Of a DNA stretch of 10,924 bases, positions 1-6,494 are shown piece by piece. Both the position numbers and the translations under genes were made by a program. The notes under the pieces were generated by a model. That model saw only the letters and a list, made by a program, of their open reading frames with translations. It ran no database searches and was not told the DNA's origin. Each line of letters begins with the position of its first letter. Position 1 is the first letter of the stretch. The DNA is from Lachnospiraceae bacterium (GTDB taxonomy: Bacteria > Bacillota > Clostridia > Lachnospirales > Lachnospiraceae), in NCBI GenBank assembly GCA_900770535.1, contig CAAHDV010000176.1:1-10924 (forward strand), given 5' to 3'.

Positions 1-21
1 AGACGTGTGCTCTTCCGATCT
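1..21. other. Illumina TruSeq adapter remnant at contig end
   Basis: The first 21 bases are identical to the 3' end of the Illumina TruSeq read-2 adapter, including the diagnostic CTCTTCCGATCT. This is library sequence carried into the assembly and not genomic DNA. It also supplies a false GTG start at position 5 and six artificial residues to the reading frame that follows, so no start codon should be assigned there. Confidence 0.97.
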
Positions 22-865
22 CATCTATAAGGTGAAGGATGTCTCTGCGGCAGAGGAAGAACTTGACATTCTGGTGCAGGAGTACATCCGCGGTGAGGAA
101 GGCTCCTATGTGGATGTGACAGTCCTTCGTGGAACCGAAGAGATTCCGCTTCACATTCAGCGCCGTATGGTCGAGGTAGCTACGGTAGAGCACCAGATGC
201 TGCCGGATCAGACCGGATATGTAGAAGTAACCCAGTTTGATACCGTGACGGCAGAGCAGTTCATCTCCGCGGTTTCGGATCTGGAGCAGCAGGGGATGGA
301 GCGCCTGGTCATTGACCTGCGAGACAACCCGGGCGGCGTGGTAACCTCCTGCGTGGAGATGGCAGCCTATGTTCTCCCGGAAAACCAGCATGATGGCACC
401 ATTCTTTCTACCGCCACCAAGACCGGACAGGAAGAGCGCTACTACTGTCAGGACGGCGAGACCCGCCATGATGTGCGGGGCAGCAGCGCGGAAGACGGAG
501 AATTCCCGAAAAAGGATGATCATGAGCTGAATGTGCCGATTGCAGTGCTCATCAACGGACAGTCCGCCAGCGCGGCAGAGGTATTTGCGGGCGCACTGCA
601 GGACTACGGCGCAGCAACCCTGGTGGGAACCACTTCCTTCGGAAAAGGCATTGTGCAGAGCCTGATCCCGTTAACCGATGGCTCCGCAGTCAAGATCACC
701 ACCGCCCACTACTACACCCCAGCCGGACATGACCTTCACAAGAAGGGGCTGACTCCGGATGTGGAAGTAGAACAGAAACTGGATGAAGACCTCATTGGGC
801 AGTATGATGTTCCGCTGGATCGGGATAATCAGGTGCAGGCAGCGATTGAGGCGCTGAATAAATAA
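22..865 (+). CDS. S41 family C-terminal processing peptidase (CtpA/Prc-like), 5' truncated
   Basis: This is the C-terminal 280 residues of a carboxy-terminal processing serine protease, a class normally exported and anchored outside the membrane, where it trims or degrades proteins from their C-termini. The N-terminus (signal/anchor and the first half of the PDZ domain) is lost at the contig end. The fragment opens in the PDZ domain (IYKVKDV through VTVLR) and then enters the S41 core, with the family motif IDLRDNPGG near nt 311-337. The catalytic Ser is the second Ser of QSASAAE (codon 569-571) and the catalytic Lys is in SFGKG (codon 644-646). The 25-residue Ser-Lys distance equals that of E. 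coli Prc. The C-terminal GLTPDVEV is also typical. The frame is intact to TAA at 863-865. These enzymes are usually about 380-480 residues, so roughly a third is missing. The family call is firm; the substrate is unknown. Confidence 0.93.
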
Positions 866-883
866 AAATTGATTGTATTACAG

Positions 884-924
884 AAAATGCCGGACAGGCG
901 CCAAATGGCGCCGCCCGGCATTTT
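884..924. terminator. Bidirectional hairpin terminator between convergent genes
   Basis: An inverted repeat pairs AAAATGCCGG and GGCGCC with their complements across an AAAT loop, with a small asymmetric internal loop (ACA against GC). The stem begins with AAAA and ends with TTTT, so each strand reads a GC-rich stem followed by U residues. It starts 18 bases after the protease stop and ends 27 bases from the stop of the minus-strand gene, so it can serve both convergent genes. The U-tract is short. Confidence 0.85.
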
Positions 925-951
925 CGCTACTTTATAATATTGTTGTTGGAT

Positions 952-1722
952 TTAATGGCAGCTGTGTTCTCCGCAGCTATGTCCCTCTCCCTCATGGTCG
1001 TGGTGGCTGCAGTGTACGTCCGGGTTATAGCCGAGGTTTCCGGCTAACAGTGCGTTGACTGCTTCGTCTGCGTTTCCGTTTACGCCGCCGTAAAGCCGGA
1101 TTCCGGCCTGGGCCAGAGCGCTCTGGGCGCCGCCGCCGATGCCGCCGCAGATCAGCGTATCTACATTATGCTCCACAAGGAAGCCGGCAAGCGCGCCGTG
1201 ACCGCTTCCGTTGGTGGAAACTACTTCGGAACCTGTTACAGCGCCATTTTCCACCGTGTAAAGTTTAAACTGCTCTGTGTGTCCGAAGTGCTGAAACACT
1301 TCTCCATTTTCATAAGTGACCGCAATTTTCATAATAACCTCTCCTTTTTGATGTCGTAGATTAGAAACAGGGAAGACAGGGTCAGCCACAGCCATATGAC
1401 ACCCGCATTGCTGGCAGCGTGAATATTCCCGGCCTTCACAGATGCGGTAATTGCCTCCGGCAATGATGAGCCGCTTTCCATTCACAATACACTGTGCCAG
1501 CTTATAGCGGGCGCTTTCGTAGATTTCCGTGACAGTGGTACGGGAAATATCCATCTGCGCGGAGCATTGTTCATGGGTTTTCTTTTCCAGATCGACCAGC
1601 CGGATTACTTCGTATTCATCCAGGGTCAGGGTGATGATATCATCGTTCTGTCCGTTTTCCGGGCAGAAGGAAACATACTGCGGCGTGAAACAGATCCGCC
1701 GGCATTTTGGGGGTCTTGGCAT
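952..1722 (-). CDS. DUF134 DNA-binding domain fused to NifX-like metal-cluster domain
   Basis: This 256-residue protein probably acts as a DNA-binding metal or Fe-S responsive regulator; its target and ligand are not established. Residues 1 to about 115 match DUF134 (UPF0251): MPRPPKCRRI start, Cys 7, 11 and 20, and a sigma-region-4-like helix-turn-helix in LTLDEYEVIRL...ISRTTVTEIYESAR. It ends in a Cys cluster (RICEGREYSRCQQCGCH). From about residue 131 (MKIAV...FGHTEQF...TLICGGIGGG) it matches the dinitrogenase Fe-Mo cofactor domain of NifX and archaeal MTH1175-type proteins. The last 22 residues are His/Cys rich (CSHHDHEGEGHSCGEHSCH), suggesting metal binding. The start at 1722 is chosen because AAGGAGG lies 7 bases upstream; a 15-residue in-frame extension to 1767 lacks a ribosome site and would overlap the promoter. 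It is transcribed divergently from sufC-sufB, which suggests a role in Fe-S homeostasis. No nitrogenase genes are present. Confidence 0.88.
   Translation of the reverse strand: MPRPPKCRRICFTPQYVSFCPENGQNDDIITLTLDEYEVIRLVDLEKKTHEQCSAQMDISRTTVTEIYESARYKLAQCIVNGKRLIIAGGNYRICEGREYSRCQQCGCHMAVADPVFPVSNLRHQKGEVIMKIAVTYENGEVFQHFGHTEQFKLYTVENGAVTGSEVVSTNGSGHGALAGFLVEHNVDTLICGGIGGGAQSALAQAGIRLYGGVNGNADEAVNALLAGNLGYNPDVHCSHHDHEGEGHSCGEHSCH
1341..1346 (-). promoter_or_regulatory. Internal ribosome binding site before the NifX-like half
   Basis: On the minus strand AAGGAG (inside AAAAAGGAG) lies 8 bases before an in-frame ATG at 1332 that begins MKIAV, exactly where a stand-alone NifX-like protein would start. 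This predicts a second, shorter product (about 126 residues) from the same mRNA, or records an ancestral gene boundary before fusion. The short linker (about residues 116-130) between the two domains supports either reading. Confidence 0.55.
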
Positions 1723-1740
1723 GTGAAATCCTCCTTGTTT

Positions 1741-1754
1741 TCGACATATGTCGA
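1741..1754. promoter_or_regulatory. Perfect 14-bp palindromic operator candidate
   Basis: TCGACATATGTCGA is its own reverse complement. It shares one base with the -10 box of the minus-strand promoter and covers its expected transcription start, the classic place for a repressor site. The nearest candidate binder is the DUF134-NifX fusion protein encoded just downstream, which would make this autoregulation. That assignment is inference. Confidence 0.6.
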
Positions 1755-1781
1755 TTATAACTCGCAAAAAAGAAAAGTCAA
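1754..1781 (-). promoter_or_regulatory. Sigma-A type promoter of the DUF134-NifX gene
   Basis: Read on the minus strand, TTGACT (1781-1776) and a perfect TATAAT (1759-1754) are separated by 16 bases. The expected start, near 1747, lies inside the palindrome at 1741-1754 and about 25 bases before the start codon. Only one of twelve box bases deviates from consensus. Confidence 0.82.
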
Positions 1782-1822
1782 TACATAAACACCTGTTATC
1801 TGTAGGATTTTAGGAGTAAAGA

Positions 1823-1851
1823 TTGACAGATCTGTTTGATTGGGGTACTAT
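1823..1851 (+). promoter_or_regulatory. Sigma-A type promoter of sufC-sufB
   Basis: A perfect TTGACA (1823-1828) is followed after 17 bases by TACTAT (1846-1851), about 36 bases before the sufC start codon. It diverges from the promoter of the DUF134-NifX gene, with about 40 bases between the two -35 boxes, so one protein bound here could affect both. A 10-bp palindrome, ACAGATCTGT (1826-1835), overlaps the -35 box. Confidence 0.82.
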
Positions 1852-1863
1852 CCAATGTGGATA
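1849..1863. promoter_or_regulatory. Inverted repeat at the sufC transcription start
   Basis: TATCCA-ATG-TGGATA is a perfect 6-3-6 inverted repeat that overlaps the -10 box and the expected +1 of the sufC-sufB promoter. Its position fits a repressor operator. Its sequence differs from the palindrome in front of the divergent gene, so if both are real they need not bind the same protein. Confidence 0.4.
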
Positions 1864-1887
1864 TACTATAGAAGAGGTGAAAATCAC

Positions 1888-2625
1888 ATGTTGAAGGTAG
1901 ATAACCTCACATTCGAAGTGAATGAAGAGGGCAGAAAACGCTGTCTGGTCAATCATGTCAGCTTTCAGGTTGCGGATGGCGAAATGTTAGTGATTACCGG
2001 CCCGAACGGCGGCGGTAAATCTACGCTGGCTAAGGTGCTGGCTGGAATTGAGAACGCAGATGAGGGCCAGATTTTTCTGGATGAGGAGAATATTTCCGGT
2101 TACGATATTGATCACCGTGCCAATGCGGGCATTGGCTACGCGTTCCAGCAGCCGCCGCGCTTTAAAGGCATGACCGTGGCAAGAATGCTGTCTCTGGCAG
2201 CGGGAAAGGAACTGACGGAGGCTGAGAGCTGCAGGCTGCTTTCCGCGGTCGGACTTTGTTCCGCAGATTATTTAAACCGTCAGATGGATGGCACGCTTTC
2301 CGGTGGTGAGATGAAGCGCCTGGAGATTGCGACAGTGCTGGCAAAGCCGCATAAGGTCAGCATTTTTGATGAACCAGAGGCTGGTATTGATTTATGGAGC
2401 TTTTCCATGCTGATCAAACGGTTTGAGGAGATTCACAAAGAGAAGAAGGAAAGCCTGATCCTGATTTCCCATCAGGAGCGTATCATTCGCATGGCCGATA
2501 AGATCATGGTGATCGAGGATGGAGAGGTGAAACAGTATGGAAGCCGTGATGAGGTGCTTCCGACCCTGTTTACACGGGAAAGCTGCGGCAGGTGCGCGAA
2601 TGGACTGGAAGGAGGTGTCTGCTGA
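1888..2625 (+). CDS. sufC: SufC-like Fe-S cluster assembly ATPase (SmsC type)
   Basis: This cytoplasmic ABC-type ATPase of 245 residues powers Fe-S cluster assembly on its SufB partner; it is not a transporter, as no membrane subunit is nearby. Visible motifs are Walker A GPNGGGKST (38-46), Q-loop in AFQQPP (near 87), signature LSGGEMKR (137-144), Walker B with catalytic Glu in SIFDEPEAGID (158-168), and the H-loop His in ISHQ (195). FDEPEAGID is characteristic of SufC-type proteins. The start at 1888 is chosen for the AGAGGTGA site 7 bases upstream; an in-frame ATG at 1840 lies within the promoter. The C-terminus carries CGRC and a final Cys (233, 236, 245), an unusual small Cys cluster. Its TGA overlaps the sufB ATG by one base, so the two are probably translationally coupled. 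The pair resembles the reduced SMS (SUF-like minimal system) of anaerobes. Confidence 0.92.
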   Translation: MLKVDNLTFEVNEEGRKRCLVNHVSFQVADGEMLVITGPNGGGKSTLAKVLAGIENADEGQIFLDEENISGYDIDHRANAGIGYAFQQPPRFKGMTVARMLSLAAGKELTEAESCRLLSAVGLCSADYLNRQMDGTLSGGEMKRLEIATVLAKPHKVSIFDEPEAGIDLWSFSMLIKRFEEIHKEKKESLILISHQERIIRMADKIMVIEDGEVKQYGSRDEVLPTLFTRESCGRCANGLEGGVC

Positions 2626-3548
2626 TGGCACAGATCAACGAGACAACCCAGGGTGTTCTGGACCAGATCAGCGAGGGCTTTGCACAGAAGGGTGCTTACA
2701 ATCTCCGCCAGAATGGCGTATCTATCTGCCATGGAGACAGTGAGCACATTAAGATTCGCAAGAAAGAAGACAAGCCGGGTATTGATATTCTGATTGATGG
2801 CGATACAAAAGGAGAACGGGTTTTTATTCCAGTGGTGGTCAGTGTTTCCGGCATGACCGATCTGGTTTACAATGATTTCTATATTGCGGATGGTGCGGAT
2901 GTGACGATCGTGGCAGGCTGCGGCATTCACAACAGCGGCTGTAACGAGAGCCGACATGACGGCATCCATACCTTCCATGTGGGCAAGAATGCCAATGTCC
3001 ATTACGAAGAGAAACATTATGGCGAAGGCAATGGAACCGGAAGCCGTATTTTAAATCCGGTAACCAACATTGAAGTGGGAGAGAATTCCGTATTTACCCT
3101 GGACACAGTTCAGATCAAGGGTGTGGATTCCACGGTCCGTAATACCAATGTTTCCATGGAAGCAGGATCCAAACTCTATGTGATCGAGCGTATCATGACC
3201 GATGGAAAACAGCATGCGGAGTCCAACATGGAGATCTGCATGAACGGAAGCGGTTCCTCCGCGCAGATCGTATCCCGTTCTGTGGGAAAGGGCGAGTCTT
3301 CCCAGGTGTTCCATCCGAAGGCCGTCGGCAACGCCAAATGCCATGCGCATATCCAGTGCGATTCCATTATCATGGACCATGCGAGAGTCGGTTCCATCCC
3401 GGAAATCCAGGCGAATCATGTGGACGCGGCCATTGTTCATGAGGCGGCCATTGGACGCATCAACGATGAACAGCTGTTAAAACTCCGCACCCTTGGCATG
3501 ACTGAGGCAGAGGCGGAAAATGTGATCATTGAAAATTTCTTAAGTTAA
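2625..3548 (+). CDS. sufB: SufB/SufD-family Fe-S cluster scaffold (SmsB type)
   Basis: This 307-residue protein is the likely scaffold on which Fe-S clusters are built with SufC. It is much shorter than E. coli SufB (about 495) and lacks the long N-terminal region, as expected for the SmsB form used by archaea and anaerobic bacteria. The central part is beta-helix-like. A Cys/His-rich stretch, AGCGIHNSGCNESRHDGIH (97-115), is typical of this short group. The C-terminal core has HIQCDS (Cys 245) and AAIVHEAAIGRI (268-279), which correspond to the SufB Cys and the Glu/His region needed for cluster formation, then the closing helices EQLLKLRTLGMTEAEAE. AAGGAGG lies 9 bases before the ATG, which overlaps the sufC stop. 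No sufS, sufU or iscS gene is in the window, so any sulfur donor is encoded elsewhere. Confidence 0.9.
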   Translation: MAQINETTQGVLDQISEGFAQKGAYNLRQNGVSICHGDSEHIKIRKKEDKPGIDILIDGDTKGERVFIPVVVSVSGMTDLVYNDFYIADGADVTIVAGCGIHNSGCNESRHDGIHTFHVGKNANVHYEEKHYGEGNGTGSRILNPVTNIEVGENSVFTLDTVQIKGVDSTVRNTNVSMEAGSKLYVIERIMTDGKQHAESNMEICMNGSGSSAQIVSRSVGKGESSQVFHPKAVGNAKCHAHIQCDSIIMDHARVGSIPEIQANHVDAAIVHEAAIGRINDEQLLKLRTLGMTEAEAENVIIENFLS

Positions 3549-3562
3549 TATTCTGTTGTCGG

Positions 3563-3608
3563 AACAGGGGCGAAAGATCTGCCGTGGTGGATTTTTTACC
3601 CCTGTTTT
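3563..3608 (+). terminator. Hairpin terminator after sufB
   Basis: AACAGGGG pairs with CCCCTGTT, with inner pairing of AAA-ATC to GAT-TTT, and the 3' arm runs into a short T stretch. It starts 14 bases after the sufB stop and comes before the promoter of the next gene. The loop is large, so efficiency is uncertain. Confidence 0.65.
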
Positions 3609-3638
3609 AATTGTCAGGAAAATAACCGCTTCCTTCCG

Positions 3639-3667
3639 TGGAAAATATCGGAATCATATGTTATACT
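3639..3667 (+). promoter_or_regulatory. Extended -10 promoter of the zinc-ribbon gene
   Basis: TATACT (3662-3667) is preceded directly by TGT, an extended -10 element, and by a weak -35 (TGGAAA, 3639-3644) at 17 bases. It lies 43 bases before the start codon and after the sufB terminator, which suggests an independent transcription unit. Confidence 0.55.
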
Positions 3668-3709
3668 AGGAGAAAATGCGTTAAAAATACTGTAAGGAGG
3701 TGCCATTTT

Positions 3710-4816
3710 ATGATGCAGCGAATCTGTCCGGTGTGTGACCAGGTTATGAAGCACGCCCATTACTGCAGCGCGTGCCATTCCTGGGTGAAGGACCCGGTGT
3801 ACATGAATGTGACCTATTATCTGAATGAGCGCCATCCGAAAAATGAGGCGCACTGCAGCTATCACAACGGAGAGCAGGAAGCCGCAAAGGCCGGGATCGG
3901 CAAACAGAGGGCAATGCCGTGGGAACTGGGAAACACGGGCAAACATGCTAGAAAGAACGTGACTCCGAACCAGCTGGGGCGAAACGCTGCTGCAGGACCA
4001 AAGGCGTCAGACAGCAGGAACAGGCGTGCGCAGACAGATCAGGCACAGTGGCAGACCAGGGCAGGCACAGCGGGGCAGGCAAAGCCGGTTGTGAAAAAGA
4101 CAAATCCGGTCAAAAAGCTAATCATTTTGTATATTGTTCTGATGGTTGTGATGTGGCTTTTCCGGATGGTGAGTGGTGTGGCCAGTTCTTTTATTGATAT
4201 CACCAGCAACGTGTTTGACAGCGTGAATGGGGCAGACTACCGGGAACTGACGGATGAGGAAGCAAAGGATTATGGCGGTCCCTGTACCGATGAAGCGCAT
4301 TTTGCTGTTACAATCGAGGATTTGCAGACTCCGATGCAGGAGCTGATCCATACCTATCCGCTCCCAGTGACCGGCACCGATACCTATTCCCACAATACGG
4401 TGTATTCGGATGAGACTACCTGGTTCTCTTCCACAGATACCTATTATATAGAAGCAGAAGACACATATGCGTATGTGGATTTTAATTATGACACAGCCAC
4501 CGGTCAGCTGCATCAGATTTACTTATCTGTCCCGGGACGGGGGTCTGCCGCGGATATGACGAAACAGTTTCTTCTGATGTTAAACGATGCGGACGCATGG
4601 GACAGCGAACAAAATCAGCGTTCGGATGCGGCAGATTTAGATGAGCTGTATGACCGGATGATGGATTTTAGCGTGACACAGACCGAAGGATTCTGGCGTG
4701 GAGCCGGCATCAATGCGGAATTTCCGAGTGCGGAGAATGAAAACTGCAATGTGTGGATTTATCCGGACAGAAGCAGCGACAGCTACAGCTATGGAGAAAA
4801 TACCGACAGTCTGTAA
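3710..4816 (+). CDS. Zinc-ribbon, single-TM protein of unknown function
   Basis: I do not recognise a specific family. The 368-residue protein starts with a zinc-ribbon-like CPVC...CSAC pattern (Cys 6, 9, 19, 22), followed by another Cys/His pair (CSYH, 49-52). Residues 60-130 are a basic, Gln/Ala-rich linker without predicted structure. One hydrophobic helix follows at about 136-156 (LIILYIVLMVVMWLF). The remainder, rich in Tyr, Thr and Asp (about 160-368), is probably extracellular because the Lys-rich flank precedes the helix. This layout is common for clostridial proteins annotated only as zinc-ribbon domain-containing. The start at 3710 is set by AAGGAGG 9 bases upstream; a second ATG follows at once at 3713, and a longer in-frame ATG at 3638 lies upstream of the promoter. 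It sits between Fe-S and methionine genes with no visible link to either. Confidence 0.82.
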   Translation: MMQRICPVCDQVMKHAHYCSACHSWVKDPVYMNVTYYLNERHPKNEAHCSYHNGEQEAAKAGIGKQRAMPWELGNTGKHARKNVTPNQLGRNAAAGPKASDSRNRRAQTDQAQWQTRAGTAGQAKPVVKKTNPVKKLIILYIVLMVVMWLFRMVSGVASSFIDITSNVFDSVNGADYRELTDEEAKDYGGPCTDEAHFAVTIEDLQTPMQELIHTYPLPVTGTDTYSHNTVYSDETTWFSSTDTYYIEAEDTYAYVDFNYDTATGQLHQIYLSVPGRGSAADMTKQFLLMLNDADAWDSEQNQRSDAADLDELYDRMMDFSVTQTEGFWRGAGINAEFPSAENENCNVWIYPDRSSDSYSYGENTDSL

Positions 4817-4892
4817 AGAAAAACAGAAACATTGCGTGCCTGTGAGAAACACAACCGTTATGAAATCATAGAAAAAGAGAGGAACCTTACTT

Positions 4893-5750
4893 ATGAAGAT
4901 CAGAGATATTCTTGCAAAAAACGAACCGACACTTTCCTTTGAGGTATTTCCACCGAAGACCGAGGACAAATATGAGTCTGTAGAACAGGCTGCTTCTGAG
5001 ATCGCAAAGCTGAACCCGGCATTCATGAGTGTTACTTATGGAGCAGGCGGCGGAACCAGCCAGTATACCGTGGACATTGCGGCTTCCTTAAAGGCCAAGG
5101 GGGTTACTCCGTTAGCGCATCTGACCTGTGTTTCTTCCACCAGAGAGAAGGTACACTCGGTTCTGGACCAGTTAAAGGCACAGGGCATTGAGAATGTACT
5201 GGCCCTGCGCGGGGATATTCCAAAGGATGGAAAAGTAGAACATGATTACCGCTATGCTTCTGAGCTCATTGCCGAGATCAAGGCATCCGGCGATTTCTGC
5301 ATCGGCGCAGCCTGCTATCCGGAGGGCCATGTGGAGTCTGTCAACAAGACCGAGGACATTCAGCACCTGAAAGAAAAGGTTGAGGCGGGCTGTGATTTTG
5401 TGACCACCCAGATGTTCTTTGACAACAACATTTTATATAACTACCTGTACCGGGTACGTGAGAAAGGCATTACCGTTCCGGTCATCGCAGGCATTATGCC
5501 GGTAACCAATGTGGCCCAGATCAAGCGCATCTGTTCCATGTCCGGTACCTATCTTCCGGCGCGGTTTAAGGCTATCGTAGACCGTTTCGGTGACAATCCG
5601 GCAGCCATGAAGCAGGCAGGTATTGCCTACGCAACCGAGCAGATCATTGACCTGATCGCGAACCATGTCAATGGCATTCATGTGTACTCCATGAACAAAC
5701 CGGATGTGGCGGCCCAGATCAAAAACAGCCTTTCTGAAATTATCCGGTAG
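4893..5750 (+). CDS. metF: 5,10-methylenetetrahydrofolate reductase
   Basis: This cytoplasmic flavoenzyme reduces 5,10-methylene-THF to 5-methyl-THF, the methyl donor for MetH encoded downstream. Its 285 residues match the usual bacterial MetF length. Family motifs are clear: LSFEVFPPK with the catalytic Glu at 17 (Glu28 in E. coli), VTYGAGGGTS (48-57), LALRGDIP with the flavin-interacting Asp at 108 (Asp120 in E. coli), AACYPEGH (139-146), TTQMFFD (171-177) and the C-terminal GIHVYSMNKP. In acetogenic clostridia MetF often pairs with MetV or an RnfC-like subunit; neither is next to it here. AGAGAGGAA lies about 9 bases before the ATG. The gap of 76 bases from the preceding gene shows no clear promoter, terminator or SAM/cobalamin riboswitch, so its transcription start is not resolved. 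Confidence 0.96.
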   Translation: MKIRDILAKNEPTLSFEVFPPKTEDKYESVEQAASEIAKLNPAFMSVTYGAGGGTSQYTVDIAASLKAKGVTPLAHLTCVSSTREKVHSVLDQLKAQGIENVLALRGDIPKDGKVEHDYRYASELIAEIKASGDFCIGAACYPEGHVESVNKTEDIQHLKEKVEAGCDFVTTQMFFDNNILYNYLYRVREKGITVPVIAGIMPVTNVAQIKRICSMSGTYLPARFKAIVDRFGDNPAAMKQAGIAYATEQIIDLIANHVNGIHVYSMNKPDVAAQIKNSLSEIIR

Positions 5751-5793
5751 GAAAAAGAAAAACAGTAACACAGAAATCACGGAGAGAAGAACA

Positions 5794-6450
5794 TTGACAG
5801 AAGAAACATTTCACTGGAATGACCGGGAACTTTTGCGGTATCTGGGCTGCAAAAACGGAGCAGCGCCGGATCAGAATACAGCAGATCTGATCATACAGTG
5901 CAAGCAGGAACTGGAGCGGGCGGCATCCCCAAGAGTGATCTGGAGAGAATACCCGCTGTCATTTCAGGGGCATGTGATCGATATGACCTGTCTTCAGACG
6001 GAAAGCAAAAGTCTGGAACGCAATTTGAAGGACTGTGAGCGGGTGCTGCTGTTTGCGGCAACCCTGGGTAGCCAGGTAGATGTGCTGCTTCACCGCTATA
6101 ACATGATCCAGATGAGCAAGGCGGTGGTGATGCAGGCGGCATCGGTAGCTATGCTGGAAACGTTCTGCGATGAACAGAACCAGAAATTAAAAGAAGAATA
6201 TGAAGAAAAGGGCTGGTATCTGCGTCCGCGGTTCAGTCCCGGCTACGGGGATTTTCCGCTGGAATGTCAGCGTTATATTGCGCCGGCCCTGGAACTGGGC
6301 AAGCGGATCGGTGTGACGCTGACGGACAGTCTGCTTATGGCCCCGTCCAAATCAGTGACGGCAGTGATCGGCGTGAGCCGCCTGCCAAGAAACTGTACCG
6401 TGCAGGGGTGTGAGGTCTGTGCTAAGCGGGACTGCGCTTACCGCAGGTAA
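5794..6450 (+). CDS. MetH activation-domain protein (stand-alone, B12-dependent methionine synthase reactivation)
   Basis: This 218-residue protein corresponds to the C-terminal AdoMet-binding activation domain of E. coli MetH, which reductively remethylates cob(II)alamin after accidental oxidation. Here it is a separate polypeptide, a split known in clostridia. The hallmark RPRFSPGYGDFPLECQ spans 144-159, and the following LLMAPSKSVTAVIG matches the family. The C-terminus has four Cys (201, 206, 209, 214) in a C-x4-C-x2-C-x4-C pattern that could bind a metal or Fe-S cluster. I place the start at a TTG (5794) because GGAGAG lies 7 bases upstream. The only upstream in-frame ATG (5704) overlaps metF by 47 bases and lacks a ribosome site. 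It lies 43 bases after metF and 44 before metH, in an apparent three-gene operon. Confidence 0.9.
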   Translation: MTEETFHWNDRELLRYLGCKNGAAPDQNTADLIIQCKQELERAASPRVIWREYPLSFQGHVIDMTCLQTESKSLERNLKDCERVLLFAATLGSQVDVLLHRYNMIQMSKAVVMQAASVAMLETFCDEQNQKLKEEYEEKGWYLRPRFSPGYGDFPLECQRYIAPALELGKRIGVTLTDSLLMAPSKSVTAVIGVSRLPRNCTVQGCEVCAKRDCAYRR

Positions 6451-6494
6451 AGCAGCAGACGGCAAAGAAAAACGCGAAGGAGATATCGTTTACC

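Noticed and set aside
873..1058. Small plus-strand frame after the protease
   Set aside because: It runs through the terminator hairpin and then antisense to the DUF134-NifX gene; no ribosome site.
952..1332. Nitrogen fixation function for the NifX-like domain
   Set aside because: No nif genes are present, and this domain is widespread in anaerobes that do not fix nitrogen. A metal or Fe-S role is more likely.
1723..1767. Longer N-terminus (start at 1767) for the DUF134-NifX protein
   Set aside because: The added 15 residues would be read from promoter -10 and operator DNA, while AAGGAGG sits correctly before the ATG at 1722.
1888..2625. ABC transporter ATPase
   Set aside because: FDEPEAGID, the direct overlap with a SufB-type gene and the lack of a permease favour SufC.
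2472..3017. A 181-codon open frame on the minus strand opposite sufC-sufB
   Set aside because: Fully covered by conserved plus-strand coding; no recognisable protein motif.
4817..4892. Riboswitch (SAM or cobalamin) or promoter before metF
   Set aside because: The gap is only 76 bases. No multi-helix aptamer, terminator or well-spaced -35/-10 pair is visible; TTGCGT to TTATGA gives a 20-base spacer.
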